Assembly (NCBI RefSeq): GCF_010119245.1
Contig: NZ_WNKG01000007.1
Coordinates: forward strand, 186,001 to 250,000
From: Cyclobacterium salsum
GTDB lineage: Bacteria; Bacteroidota; Bacteroidia; Cytophagales; Cyclobacteriaceae
Direction of reading: 5' to 3'
DNA length: 64,000 nucleotides
How positions within the stretch are numbered: position 1 is the first letter of the stretch; each line of letters opens with the position of its first letter. Both the position numbers and the translations under genes were made by a program. The notes under the pieces are model-generated. The model made no database searches. It worked only from the letters and a program-made list of their open reading frames with translations, and was not told the origin of the DNA. Below are positions 36,033 to 45,981 of the stretch, piece after piece.

Positions 36033-37091
36033 CTAATCGATGTTTTCACCTGAAGGAAACAAACCCATTTTCAGTGCCCGCTCCTTCCACTGATTTCTGG
36101 CAAGTTCCTGCATGTCCATGACACCATCCGTTTCATCTTGAATCTCCAATCCCAGAAGCGTTTCCAGGATATCCTCCATGGTCACAATCCCTGCCAGCCC
36201 CCCATACCGGTCGGTAACCATGGCCAGATGGTCTCTGGTTTGCATCAGCATTTCCAATACCTCCGGAATCGGATCGCTTATATGTACCACCGGAATTTTT
36301 CTTTTCAAATCCTTAAGTACATAGCCAAACTGGTCCTGAGCCAATTTTTCCAGTACATCATACTTCAAAATGTAGCCGGTGACCTGATCGATCGTATTAT
36401 CATAAATGGGGATCCTGGAAAATTTTTTAATGTTGGAATGCAGCAAAAAATCCTTCAAGCTCATGTTTTCTTCCAGCGCTACCGTTACTGTCCTTGGTGT
36501 CATCACATGATCTACCAAAATGGATTGGAATCGGATCAGGTTGTAGATGATTTTGGACTCTTTTTCTTCAAGCACCCCATCCCGGGTGGCCATGTTGGTC
36601 AAGGCGGTCACTTCTTCACGGGTGGTTTTGTGGGAGCCTTCATTCTTAAAAAACCGTGTCAACCACTCCGAAACCTTTACCAGTGGGTAGATAGACAGGA
36701 TCATAAAATTAAGCACCTTTCCCATCACAGGAGCCAGTTGTTTCCAATAGGTAGCTCCCAGTGATTTAGGGAAAATTTCAGAAAACACCAGGATTGCCAG
36801 CGTTAATAGGGCGGAAATAAGTCCAAAGTACGCTTCCCCAAAAAGCTTAGTCGCCTGAGCACCTACGCCAGCTGCTCCGACCGTGTGTGCGATGGTGTTG
36901 TAACTCAAGATGGCGGAAAGCGGCCGGTCTACATTTGATTTTAATTTCTCCAATTCCTTACCATATCGCTTACCAGACTGTTTCAGGGATTCGATATACG
37001 TGGGCGTAATACTCAAAAGGGCCGCTTCCAGGGCAGAACACACAAATGATACGCCGATGGCCAGAAATAAATAAATAAATAATAGTAACAT
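36033..37091 (-). CDS. CNNM/CorC-type hemolysin family protein
   Basis: 352 residues. DUF21/CNNM transmembrane domain (about 1-180, with SALEAALLS and FSEIFPKSLGA) followed by two CBS domains (about 200-320, VDHVMTPRTVTV and GGLAGIVTMEDILE). The C-terminal CorC/HlyC domain of longer relatives is missing. These proteins are linked to Mg2+ or Co2+ transport across the inner membrane. Operonic with the Crp/Fnr gene. Confidence 0.88.
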   Translation of the reverse strand: MLLLFIYLFLAIGVSFVCSALEAALLSITPTYIESLKQSGKRYGKELEKLKSNVDRPLSAILSYNTIAHTVGAAGVGAQATKLFGEAYFGLISALLTLAILVFSEIFPKSLGATYWKQLAPVMGKVLNFMILSIYPLVKVSEWLTRFFKNEGSHKTTREEVTALTNMATRDGVLEEKESKIIYNLIRFQSILVDHVMTPRTVTVALEENMSLKDFLLHSNIKKFSRIPIYDNTIDQVTGYILKYDVLEKLAQDQFGYVLKDLKRKIPVVHISDPIPEVLEMLMQTRDHLAMVTDRYGGLAGIVTMEDILETLLGLEIQDETDGVMDMQELARNQWKERALKMGLFPSGENID

Positions 37092-37183
37092 CTATATAAG
37101 TTGGTTCTTGTTAATCGCTAAAGACCACTGAACCGGCAAAACCAGATCCTAGCAATGCCGAGTGGAGTGTAAAGGTATCGATT

Positions 37184-38206
37184 TTACCAGTAGACATACA
37201 CCTTTCCCGTACTTTCCCCGGATTCAAGCAACTGATGAGCTGCTGCAATATCTTTTACCGGAAAAGAAGCCCCTACCTGCGGACGGATTTTCTTTTTCTC
37301 CCATAAAGAGACCAGCGCATGTAAACAGTGCCCGATGACTTCTACCTGATGATCGGCTACTCGTAGCATGTTGACCCCGATGAGACCTTGTGCTTTCATC
37401 ATCATAAATAGCGGGCTTACAAAACCGGTCTTCATTAAAAAGGCAATGTCGTTTAGCAAATGACCTTTTTGGCCACTTCTAGCCGAACCTCCAAAACAAA
37501 ATATGCGGCCGCCATGAGCCAGAAGCTTCAGGTCTCTTTTAAAACTTTTTCCCGCTACCGTATTGAAAATGAGGTTCATTTTACGCTTACCAAATTCTTT
37601 TTCGATTGCCTCCACATAATTCACTTCCCGATAGTTAATAGGAAAATCAACTCCCATTTTTCGCAGATAATCCACTTTGCGCGATGAACTGCACAATCCC
37701 ACCACTATAACGCCCTGTAGCTGGCATAATTGGGTAAGTGCCGTTCCAACACCTCCGGCACAGGCATGAACCAGTGCAATTTCTCCTTGATGCAAGCGAC
37801 TCAGGTAATTGGTCATATAATACGCCGTACTGTACTGGGTCGCCAGGGCGCAAGCTTCGCCTCCTGCCATTTCCTCCGGAATCTGAGCAAGCGCCCGATA
37901 ATCCGCTAGCGCAAAATCGGCATAGCCTCCAAAACGGGTAAAGGCAACCACCCGTCTACCCTTAATTTCTTCCGGCACTCGGGCACCCTTATCCACTACC
38001 TGGCCCACTACTTCGTATCCCGGCACAAAGGGAATGTTGGGAGCCTCCTTATAGAGACCGTTTCGCGCCATCACATCTGCATAATTCAGGCCAAAACCTT
38101 CCACTTTCACTACTACCTGAAATTCCTGGGGTTTGAGTTCCGGTCCGTCCTGAAGGCGGAAAGCCTCTTCGGCCGCTCCATATTGAATAATGGCTAGTTG
38201 TCGCAT
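37184..38206 (-). CDS. Zinc-free quinone oxidoreductase-like MDR enzyme
   Basis: 340 residues from the ATG giving MRQLAIIQYGAAEEAF. GroES-like domain (about 25-125, GFGLNYADVMARNGLY and PFVPGYEVVGQV) and Rossmann domain with HACAGGVGTALTQL. The Cys ligands of the structural zinc site are absent, placing it with NADPH:quinone reductases or VAT-1-like proteins of the MDR superfamily. Cytoplasmic; monocistronic and divergent from the D-TA-like gene. Confidence 0.86.
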   Translation of the reverse strand: MRQLAIIQYGAAEEAFRLQDGPELKPQEFQVVVKVEGFGLNYADVMARNGLYKEAPNIPFVPGYEVVGQVVDKGARVPEEIKGRRVVAFTRFGGYADFALADYRALAQIPEEMAGGEACALATQYSTAYYMTNYLSRLHQGEIALVHACAGGVGTALTQLCQLQGVIVVGLCSSSRKVDYLRKMGVDFPINYREVNYVEAIEKEFGKRKMNLIFNTVAGKSFKRDLKLLAHGGRIFCFGGSARSGQKGHLLNDIAFLMKTGFVSPLFMMMKAQGLIGVNMLRVADHQVEVIGHCLHALVSLWEKKKIRPQVGASFPVKDIAAAHQLLESGESTGKVYVYW

Positions 38207-38410
38207 AAAAAAAACGGGTAAAACCAGTCTCAATATAGCGTATTTTTAGACAAGAGTAAATAGTATGCGTGGCTAGCACCGAAATGGCAGCTACCAAACC
38301 ACCCGGATTGTTTCTTTTACGTTACAGTCTCCTTGATGAGAAATCGGAATTTAAGGTGTACCATTCGGCAATATTCCGTATTTTTAGAAAACTCTTAAAC
38401 CACTGATACC

Positions 38411-39628
38411 ATGCATCGATTTAACCGCAGAAAATTTCTACACCTCACCGGAATGGCAGGCACAAGCTTGTTTTTGCCTGGGAAAAGTATTGCCAACCCT
38501 GCTCTTACCATGGAATCCGATGAAATCGGCCTTTCCAAATGGGAATTGGAGACACCTTCTTTATGTCTGGAATTGGAGGTAATGGAATCCAACTTAAAAA
38601 AAGTCCATCAAAAGCTTCAGGGATCGGGGATCGGCGTGCGGCCGCATATCAAGACCCACAAAACCCCCGCTCTGGCCCGTATGCAAATGGAAGCGGGGGC
38701 TGTGGGAGTTTGTGCAGCGAAGTTGTCAGAATCGGAAGCCATGTTGGAAAACGGAATCCCGGATGTACTGATGACAGGAGTAAACGTGAGCCCAGGTAAA
38801 ATTAAAAAAGCCATGCAATTGAGGAAAAAGTACCCCGGATTTATACAGGCAGTGGACAATCCTCAAAATGCTGCTGACCTTCAGGAGGCCGCCAGGGCAG
38901 CAGGGATTATTGCCGAAGTGGTCGTCGATCTGGATGTGATCAACCGGTCCGGGGTACCCACAGGAAAACCTGCCCTGGCCCTGGCTCAGCAGGTAGATCG
39001 TTCGCCCAACCTCCGTTTTATGGGAATCCTGGCATATGATGGTGGTGCCCAGCATGTCAAAGGGTATGCTCCCCGAAAAGCCCGGACGGACCGCACCTTT
39101 GAGCCGGTGGTGGAAACCTACGAGAACCTGGTGAAATCAGGCCTTAATGTGGAGATTTTCAGCGGTGCTGGTACAGGAACGTACAACATGATGGGGGATG
39201 TACCGGGGTTTACGGACGTACAGGTAGGCAGTTATTTATTTATGGACGCCCAGTATATGGCGATTGGAAGTGATCAAAATGATGCGCTATACGATGATTT
39301 TGATCCCTCGCTGACGGTCATGACCACCGTGATCAATACCAATCACCCCCATCGCTTAGTCACCGATTCGGGTGCCAAAGCGTTCACAATCAATAAACCT
39401 AGCGGAATCGTCATCGGAGAGCCGGATTTTACCTACAATGCCGGCTCAGATGAATACGGTACCGTTACGTATTCCCAGGCCAACCGGGTGTATCGGGTGG
39501 GGGATAGACTAGAGGTGATCGTCCCTCATTGCGACCCGGTCGTTAATCTGTATGATCGGATTTATGGAATTCGTAGAGGGAAAGTGGAAGTCATCCTACC
39601 GGTATTGGCCAGAGGAATGTCACGGTAG
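38411..39628 (+). CDS. Tat-exported D-threonine aldolase-like PLP enzyme (DSD1/D-TA family)
   Basis: 405 residues. The N-terminus has a twin-arginine signal (FNRRKFLHLTGMAG) and cleavage is expected near residue 30. The alanine-racemase-like barrel has the PLP lysine in RPHIKTHKTPAL, and the C-terminal domain ends with the metal-binding HCDP motif, as in D-threonine aldolase and D-serine dehydratase. Export of a PLP enzyme is unusual but is seen for this Bacteroidota group; a periplasmic role on D-amino acids is an inference. Confidence 0.87.
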   Translation: MHRFNRRKFLHLTGMAGTSLFLPGKSIANPALTMESDEIGLSKWELETPSLCLELEVMESNLKKVHQKLQGSGIGVRPHIKTHKTPALARMQMEAGAVGVCAAKLSESEAMLENGIPDVLMTGVNVSPGKIKKAMQLRKKYPGFIQAVDNPQNAADLQEAARAAGIIAEVVVDLDVINRSGVPTGKPALALAQQVDRSPNLRFMGILAYDGGAQHVKGYAPRKARTDRTFEPVVETYENLVKSGLNVEIFSGAGTGTYNMMGDVPGFTDVQVGSYLFMDAQYMAIGSDQNDALYDDFDPSLTVMTTVINTNHPHRLVTDSGAKAFTINKPSGIVIGEPDFTYNAGSDEYGTVTYSQANRVYRVGDRLEVIVPHCDPVVNLYDRIYGIRRGKVEVILPVLARGMSR

Positions 39629-39690
39629 CGGCTGCGGTTCCTATTTTCTCCGATCGTTTCTTATTTTGAAATAATAGCCCTTTTGTTTTA

Positions 39691-39726
39691 GCCTACCAGA
39701 GCCTCTGGTCAGGCGGTTTTTTGTTT
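39691..39726 (+). terminator. Terminator of the D-TA-like gene
   Basis: GCCTACCAGA and TCTGGTCAGGC form a stem (one bulged C) around GCC and run into GGTTTTTTG. It overlaps the last codons of the convergent antiporter gene. Confidence 0.75.
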
Positions 39727-40902
39727 CACTTCTTCGTCTTTGGGCTTCGAGGCGGTCCACATACCCAGCATCATGGCCAGAGACGTAAGAATGATCACCT
39801 GAATGATCAGGGAATCATTGGCAACGCTCAGACCAAGACTTGCCGGTATACTCAGGTAGAGCAAAATGGTTACCAGCCCCCTGGGAGCGATGAAAACCAG
39901 CGGAAGCAGGTTTATCTTAAACAAGCGCAATACCACTGCCCGAATTAAGAACAAGGCCACCGTGATGGATACGGACCAGATCAGGGTTTCGGTATTGATC
40001 AATTCCCTGGTATTAATCAGAAAGCCAAATACAAGGAAAAACAAGGTCCGTATCAGAAAGGTAAGTTCCAGGGTTAGTTCCTTAAATTTCTTAATTTCTT
40101 TTTTAAAACTTTTGGTATGCAGGTTTTTTATCACTGACTGGTGCCGGAGTTGGTCCAGATTCCCGATAAATAAGCCAAATAACAAGATAAAGATTAGCGC
40201 CGGTAGGTGGTAGAGTTCGGAAATGGCAAAAATCAAGACAATTACCAGAATAATGGGAGCAAATTTGACAGGGTGTTTTATCTTGCTGAGTAGAAAAGCC
40301 AGGATAATGCTGGCGAAGAAGGTAATGATCAGGATCATTACGATTTCTCCCAGAAAGTATCCAACGGAAGCAGCGCCAATCTTTTCATTTTCCAATAGAA
40401 AATTAAAAAAAATAACCCCAAAAATATCAGAAAGGCTGCTTTCGTAGGTAACGAATTCCTTGTTTTTTGCCAAAAGGTTACTGACAGAAGGGATGGCAAT
40501 GGCACTGCTAATAATTCCAAAAGGAATGGCATTGAGCAGGGCCGTTTTGAAGTTGACATCTGCAAATTGTACGAAAGCAAATGCCAAAAGAAAGCTAAAG
40601 ACCAATACGGGAATAATTGCGATCAGCACCGTACGACCTACAAAAGAGACCTTGGACTGGTCAAAATCCAGTTCCAGGGCTCCTTCTAAAACGATCAGTA
40701 TTAGGCCAAGGGTCCCTAAAAAGGGCAAGACAGTAGAAAGGTCTGGAATCTCGAGCCAAAAGATCTCGGCTAGCTGATTCACTGCCCATCCCAGCGCAAA
40801 TAGCAAAATAACCGGCGGGATTTTTGTTTTTGACGAGGTGATGTCAAAAAAATAGGCCGAAAGCATTAACACACACAAGGCAATAATAATGGGTAGGGTC
40901 AT
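39709..40902 (-). CDS. Cation:proton antiporter
   Basis: 397 residues, about 12 transmembrane helices, with the Na+/H+ exchanger fold: PPVILLFALGWAVNQ, GTLGLILIVLEGALELD and AIPFGIISSAIAIPSV, followed by a helix with ESSLSDIFGVIFF that holds the acidic transport residues. No C-terminal TrkA domain. It exchanges Na+ or K+ for H+ at the inner membrane; subfamily (CPA1 or CPA2) undecided. Confidence 0.87.
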   Translation of the reverse strand: MTLPIIIALCVLMLSAYFFDITSSKTKIPPVILLFALGWAVNQLAEIFWLEIPDLSTVLPFLGTLGLILIVLEGALELDFDQSKVSFVGRTVLIAIIPVLVFSFLLAFAFVQFADVNFKTALLNAIPFGIISSAIAIPSVSNLLAKNKEFVTYESSLSDIFGVIFFNFLLENEKIGAASVGYFLGEIVMILIITFFASIILAFLLSKIKHPVKFAPIILVIVLIFAISELYHLPALIFILLFGLFIGNLDQLRHQSVIKNLHTKSFKKEIKKFKELTLELTFLIRTLFFLVFGFLINTRELINTETLIWSVSITVALFLIRAVVLRLFKINLLPLVFIAPRGLVTILLYLSIPASLGLSVANDSLIIQVIILTSLAMMLGMWTASKPKDEEVKQKTA

Positions 40903-41075
40903 AGATCCTTAATTTGTTTCAATAATGTGGTTGTATTGCTAAATTCACAAAAGTACGGAAAGATTTCCGGCCTTGTATTTCTAAAAATACGATAAACTAT
41001 GGCAAACAAAAAACGGGGCTTTTTCCCATGGTAGATTTTTGGTTACTTTGGAGCACGTTAAACTCCCTGTTTCCC

Positions 41076-43394
41076 ATGAAACGTTTGCTAGGCCTTTGCA
41101 TGATTGGCTATTTTCTGAGCATGCCCTTCTTGGCGCCCGCCCAGGACATGCTGCCGCGGGGCAGCCATCCACCGGCCCTCACTTTTGACCATTTTCCTAA
41201 TCGGCTGTTTGCCTTTGTTTGGCGAAATTGGAACCTGATTGGGATTGAAAAAATGGCCTCCTTGCTAGAATGTGAGCCCTGGCAAGTTCGGGACATGGCC
41301 CAGGCTATGGGATTGGAGGAGGCCAGTCCGCTTTTCCCTGATTACACAAAACAACTCTACATTACGCTGCTACGCAGGAACTGGCATTTGCTACCTTATG
41401 ATCAGCTAATGGAGCTGACCGGGATGTCTGAAAAAGAAATGGAGTTTGCCCTGAAGGAAGATGATTTCCTATTTCATAAATTCGGAAGGCTAAAGCCCCG
41501 GGTGGAGCGACTGAGTTATTCCATGCCTTCAGCTTCCGAATGGGAAAAAGCGGCGGCCATTTATGCCATTGTGGATGCCCACCTTACCGAGCCCCTTCCC
41601 GAAGATCCCCGCTTTTCTTTTATCGATCAGCTGGCCAAAATGGACAATAGCGATGCACCGGAAAACAAAATAAATCCTGAAACGAAAGGTCTGAGATTCA
41701 TTTATTCCTATTTCGGCGTATTTGGTGATCCCCTACTGGACCCGGAAAGCGACCCTTTTCCGGATGGCCTGCTGCAAAAGCTGGCAGAAAGAGGCGTTAA
41801 CGGAGTCTGGATGCACGTGGTCTTAAATCAACTGGCTCCTGAAGGAAAGCTTTTTCCGGAATTTGGGGATCAATCCGCTACCCGTCTGAAAAATCTTCGG
41901 AGGATTGCCCAGCGTGCCCAAGAATATGGTATTTCCATTTATCTCTATATCAACGAGCCGAGAGCCATGCCTGCCCGGTTTTTTGCCTCCCGGCCCGAAA
42001 TGGCGGGGATAAGCAAACAGGGACTGACCACCCTTTGTACCAGCAACGAGCAAGTGCGGGATTGGATCAGTCATTCTTTAACCCATGTGTTTGAGCAGGT
42101 TCCGGAATTAGGAGGTGTATTTACCATCACTGCCTCGGAGAACCTCACCAATTGCGCCTCACATGGGGGAAGGGCTACCTGTCCGCGCTGTAGCAAGCGG
42201 CCCTATGCTGACATCATTGCCGAGGTAAACCAGGTCATCGCCGAAGGGGTACATCGCGCCAAACCGGAGGCCCGTGTCATAGCTTGGGACTGGGGTTGGC
42301 ATGGCCATGGACCTGCTCTGGATGTGATTGAAAAACTACCGGCGGAAGTGGCGCTTATGTCTGTCAGCGAATGGGGGCTTCCTATCCAAAGAGGTGGCAT
42401 TTCCACGCAGGTTTCGGAATACTCCATTTCTGCTGTAGGACCCGGGCCCCGGGCGAGCAGCCATTGGGCGGCAGCAAAAAAGCGCGGGCTAAAAACGGTG
42501 GCCAAAGTGCAGTTTAACAATACCTGGGAATTGTCTGCTTTGCCCTGGTTGCCGGTCATGGACCTGGTGGCCAGACATGCCGCTAATCTGGTCAAAGCCG
42601 GACTCGATGGGTACATGTTGAGTTGGACGCTGGGTTCTTATCCTTCGCCGAATCTGGAAATCGCCCATAAATTTTCATTAAATGCCCATGCCACGGTAGA
42701 GCAGGTTTTGGACGAACTGGCCTGGGAAAGGTATGGTCGGCAGGCGGTCCCCTATATCCGGCAGGCCTGGACGGCGTTTAGCGAAGCCTTTCAGGAATTC
42801 CCTTATCACCAACAAGTGGCCTATTTAGCCCCCCAGCAATATGGTCCCTCTAATTTATTGTACCTGAAGCCCACCGGGTATGCTGCCAGTATGGTGGGTT
42901 TTCCCTACGATGACCTGGCGGGCTGGTCCGGACCTTACCCGGAGGAGGTATTGGTTCGTCAGTTTGAAAAAGTGGCTTTGGGGTGGAAAAAGGGCCTGAA
43001 TCTATTTCAACAAGCCCTGCATATACCCGGAGTCGGAACGCAGCACGCCCAGATTGCCGAGGATTTGATCCTTGCCAAGGCGGCCTACCTGCATTTTCTT
43101 TCGGTGGCCCAACAAGGCCGTTTCATCCTTTTCAGAGAGCAGTGGCTCCAAAATCCCGACCCTTTTGTGTACAGACAACTCCGAACCTTATTGGAGATGG
43201 AAATCCACAGTGCCGTGCAACTGCATGCCCTGGCCCGGGCGGATTCCAGAATAGGATTTGAGGCTTCCAATCAGTATTACTACCTGCCCCAGGACCTGCT
43301 GGAAAAAATCATCAACTGCGAACACCTGCTAGGAGAACTGGCCCAACAGGCGGAAGAAAAGCTTGGTGAGCATGGAGCCACTATGGAGCCGTAA
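41076..43394 (+). CDS. Large secreted glycosidase-like protein, family unrecognised
   Basis: 772 residues from the ATG giving MKRLLGLCMIGYFL and a cleavable signal peptide. An N-terminal segment has two similar helical repeats beginning RNWNLIG and RNWHLLP. From about residue 200 a TIM-barrel-like domain follows: GVNGVWMHVVLNQLAP, ISIYLYINEPRAMPA, GGVFTITASENLTNC, CPRCSKRPYADI, VIAWDWGWHG and AKVQFNNTWELSA resemble successive strands of GH20/GH67/GH84-like barrels, with Glu in TASEN and Asp in AWDWG as candidate catalytic residues. The CPRC pair is unusual. A long helical C-terminus completes it. Probably periplasmic; function unassigned. Confidence 0.75.
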   Translation: MKRLLGLCMIGYFLSMPFLAPAQDMLPRGSHPPALTFDHFPNRLFAFVWRNWNLIGIEKMASLLECEPWQVRDMAQAMGLEEASPLFPDYTKQLYITLLRRNWHLLPYDQLMELTGMSEKEMEFALKEDDFLFHKFGRLKPRVERLSYSMPSASEWEKAAAIYAIVDAHLTEPLPEDPRFSFIDQLAKMDNSDAPENKINPETKGLRFIYSYFGVFGDPLLDPESDPFPDGLLQKLAERGVNGVWMHVVLNQLAPEGKLFPEFGDQSATRLKNLRRIAQRAQEYGISIYLYINEPRAMPARFFASRPEMAGISKQGLTTLCTSNEQVRDWISHSLTHVFEQVPELGGVFTITASENLTNCASHGGRATCPRCSKRPYADIIAEVNQVIAEGVHRAKPEARVIAWDWGWHGHGPALDVIEKLPAEVALMSVSEWGLPIQRGGISTQVSEYSISAVGPGPRASSHWAAAKKRGLKTVAKVQFNNTWELSALPWLPVMDLVARHAANLVKAGLDGYMLSWTLGSYPSPNLEIAHKFSLNAHATVEQVLDELAWERYGRQAVPYIRQAWTAFSEAFQEFPYHQQVAYLAPQQYGPSNLLYLKPTGYAASMVGFPYDDLAGWSGPYPEEVLVRQFEKVALGWKKGLNLFQQALHIPGVGTQHAQIAEDLILAKAAYLHFLSVAQQGRFILFREQWLQNPDPFVYRQLRTLLEMEIHSAVQLHALARADSRIGFEASNQYYYLPQDLLEKIINCEHLLGELAQQAEEKLGEHGATMEP

Positions 43395-43653
43395 GAGCCA
43401 TTTATGAGCTGCTTCTCAAAACGATTTTTAGCCTATCTGGATGAATGGTGGTGATCGGTTTTACAAATGATATCGGTCAATTTGAAAGGAATGAGATAAA
43501 TCAATATTGATTCAAATAATCATGGTATTGTTTTTCATTTTCAAAATGGAGCCATTTCACAAATCTGAAATCAGATCGTTTGTTGGTCCCGGATGACTTT
43601 TGTACCAAGTCTAAGCTATCATTGACCTAGCGATTGTGGTTAATAAAGGAAAC
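43395..43653. other. Intergenic, nothing recognised
   Basis: About 260 bases between convergent genes. No coding frame, tRNA or repeat seen; no obvious terminator for the plus-strand gene. Confidence 0.5.
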
Positions 43654-43681
43654 AAAAAAAGCCCGTCAGTACGACGGGCCT
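43654..43681 (-). terminator. Terminator of the GMC/small-subunit operon
   Basis: On the minus strand GCCCGTC/GACGGGC around a 5-base loop, followed by seven T residues, 32 bases after the stop. Confidence 0.85.
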
Positions 43682-43712
43682 TTAAGTATTAAATCCTTTC
43701 CATCAGGTCAAA

Positions 43713-44273
43713 TCAAATAGCCCATGCTTTATCTCCCTTCTTATATTCCATACAAGGGTCGTACCGGCCGGGAGTCTCCATATAGCGCAGGGCCTGAGTG
43801 GCACCCACTTCTGAGGTGAAATATCCCAGTAAGGTCAGGTCTTTGATCATAAGAATATAATTAGAGCCTGTGTTTTCTTCGGAATTTTGCTGCATTGCCT
43901 CCTTGTTAAGCTTATTTAAGAAAGCAGTCCTTTCGGCTACCTCGGCATCCATAAAGGCTGTTCCGGTTTCTGATTTGAAATCGCTTTTCAAGCTGTTCAG
44001 GCCATTGATAAAGGACTTTTGCTGTTCTTCCGTATAGGTATCCTTGACCATCATGGCCATAAAGGAGCCGATACCCGCTGCTTTGGCACCCGGCGTATCC
44101 GTCTCCGGAATGATTGCTTCTCCGATTTCATCCATGTATGCGAGTTCTTCTTCGGAAAAATCCAGTCCTTCTATTTGTTTTTCGGGGGCGCATCCGGTCA
44201 GGATGACGTTAGCCCCGACCATGGTGCCGCCCATCATGAGCACCACACTTTTCAGGGCTTCTCTTCTATTCAT
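43713..44273 (-). CDS. Gluconate 2-dehydrogenase subunit 3 family protein (Tat small subunit)
   Basis: 186 residues. Twin-arginine signal NRREALKSVVLMMGG, with a lipobox-like LTGC at its end, so it may be a Tat-exported lipoprotein. In the known FAD-dependent glucose, gluconate and glucoside dehydrogenases the small subunit carries the only signal and drags the folded catalytic flavoprotein across the membrane. The GMC gene 28 bases upstream has no signal, which fits. Confidence 0.88.
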   Translation of the reverse strand: MNRREALKSVVLMMGGTMVGANVILTGCAPEKQIEGLDFSEEELAYMDEIGEAIIPETDTPGAKAAGIGSFMAMMVKDTYTEEQQKSFINGLNSLKSDFKSETGTAFMDAEVAERTAFLNKLNKEAMQQNSEENTGSNYILMIKDLTLLGYFTSEVGATQALRYMETPGRYDPCMEYKKGDKAWAI

Positions 44274-44301
44274 TACAGTCATAACGATTTCTTTTTGGGA
44301 T

Positions 44302-45981
44302 TTACAAATTTCCTTTTTTCAGTTCTTCCACAGCAAAGCTTGCTGCTCTGGCAGTCATGGCCATATAGGTCAGGGAAGGGTTTTGGGCTGCGGCGGAAAC
44401 CATGGCTGCACCATCTGTCACAAAGACATTTTTGGCATCCCATACCTGATTGTTGCCATTCAAAACAGAGGACTTGGGATCTCTTCCCATCCGTGCGGTA
44501 CCCATTTCATGAATACCCTGTCCAAAGGTATATCCCCGGTCATAGGTAGACACATTTTTCACCCCTGCTGCTTCCAGCATTTCTGCGGCATCATTCATCA
44601 TGTCCACCCGCATTTTCTCTTCATTGTCCCGGATGGCTGCATCCATTTCCAAAACATACATCCCCCATTTATCCTTCTCGGTTTTACTGAGCTTGATGGT
44701 ATTGTCATGGTAAGGGAGGATTTCTCCGAATGCCGTCATTCCAATGGTCCAGGCTCCTGGCTCGGTAAGTTCGGCCTTTAATGGTGCTCCGAAATCCAAT
44801 TCGGCCACGGTGCGGCTCCATCCTTGTCGGCTGGCACCTCCCTGGTACCCAAAGCCTCTAAGGTAATCCCGGCTTTCATCGCCTGTATTTCGGTAGCGGG
44901 GAACGTAAAATCCACCCGGCCTTCTTCCAAAATAATATTTGTCTTCGTACCCTTCGATAGTACCGTTTGCTCCTAAGCGAAAATGGTGATCCATCACATT
45001 ATGTCCCAATTCTCCTGAGCTGCTTCCCAGGCCTTCTGGCCAAATGTCTGTGGCAGAACGCATTAATACAGCAGTGGAGTTGAATGACGAAGCACAAAGA
45101 AATACGATTTTTGCATCGAATTCTATGGTCTCGTTGGTTTCCCCGTCCAAAATTTCCACTCCGGTAGCTTTTTGGCTGTCTTTGTCATAGATCACCCGGG
45201 TTACAATAGACCAGGGCCTTAATGTAAGATTGCCTGTGGCTACTGCCGCCGGAAGGGTGGAGGATTGGGTACTGAAATAGCCTCCAAAGGGGCAACCTAA
45301 GGAACATTTATTCCGGTACTGACAGCCAGGCCTACCGGGTAGGGGTTGCGTGATATTTGCCACCCGGGCGTTGGTCATCAACCTGGAACCACCAAAGTGA
45401 TTTTTTAACCGGTCGGCGACGTCTTTTTCCACACAGTTTAAAGGAATAGCAGGCATAAATTCCCCATCAGGGAGTATTTCCAGACCGTCCTTGTTTCCGG
45501 AGATGCCGGCAAACTTCTCTACATAACTGTACCAGGGAGCCAGGTCCTTGTACCGAATGGGCCAATCCACAGCAATCCCCTGCTTGGCGTTGGCTTCAAA
45601 ATCGATATCTCCCCAGCGGTAACTTTGTCTTCCCCAAAGAAGGGAACGTCCTCCGACCTGATATCCCCGGAACCAGGTAAAAGGTTTCTTTTCTATGTAA
45701 GGTGAATCGTCTTCATGGGCCCACCAGTCCAGATTGAGTTCATTCAGCACGTAATCCCTCCGTAAATTGGGATGGTTTTCCAACATTTCGATGGTTCTTC
45801 TTCCTCTGTGAGGAACTTCCCAGGGGGCCTTGGTAGCATTCTTATAATCCTGCACGTGTTTTACGTCAGGACCTCTTTCCAGAAGAAGGACTTTAAGACC
45901 CTTCTCCGTGAGTTCTTTCGCCGCCCATCCGCCGCTGATTCCAGAACCAACGACTATAGCGTCATAACTTTGATTAGCCAT
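44302..45981 (-). CDS. GMC family FAD-dependent oxidoreductase (sugar 3-dehydrogenase-like)
   Basis: 559 residues. Dinucleotide motif VVGSGISGGWAAKEL (residues 11-25) and LLLERGPD; a Cys cluster CQYRNKCSLGCPFGGY near residue 225, and the C-terminal catalytic region HEMGTARMG (His) with QNPSLTYMA (Asn). No signal peptide. With the Tat small subunit and the cytochrome c at 49882 it resembles the three-part FAD dehydrogenases that oxidise the 3-OH of glycosides. The Cys cluster may hold an iron-sulfur centre as in related enzymes. Electrons would go to the cytochrome. Confidence 0.9.
   Translation of the reverse strand: MANQSYDAIVVGSGISGGWAAKELTEKGLKVLLLERGPDVKHVQDYKNATKAPWEVPHRGRRTIEMLENHPNLRRDYVLNELNLDWWAHEDDSPYIEKKPFTWFRGYQVGGRSLLWGRQSYRWGDIDFEANAKQGIAVDWPIRYKDLAPWYSYVEKFAGISGNKDGLEILPDGEFMPAIPLNCVEKDVADRLKNHFGGSRLMTNARVANITQPLPGRPGCQYRNKCSLGCPFGGYFSTQSSTLPAAVATGNLTLRPWSIVTRVIYDKDSQKATGVEILDGETNETIEFDAKIVFLCASSFNSTAVLMRSATDIWPEGLGSSSGELGHNVMDHHFRLGANGTIEGYEDKYYFGRRPGGFYVPRYRNTGDESRDYLRGFGYQGGASRQGWSRTVAELDFGAPLKAELTEPGAWTIGMTAFGEILPYHDNTIKLSKTEKDKWGMYVLEMDAAIRDNEEKMRVDMMNDAAEMLEAAGVKNVSTYDRGYTFGQGIHEMGTARMGRDPKSSVLNGNNQVWDAKNVFVTDGAAMVSAAAQNPSLTYMAMTARAASFAVEELKKGNL

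Noticed and set aside
36138-36764. 208-codon plus-strand frame inside the CorC-like gene
   Set aside because: His/Gln-rich shadow of a clear CNNM/CBS gene on the other strand.
44019-44781. Two overlapping plus-strand frames opposite the GMC and small-subunit genes
   Set aside because: Span two real genes and their gap, with composition typical of antisense frames.
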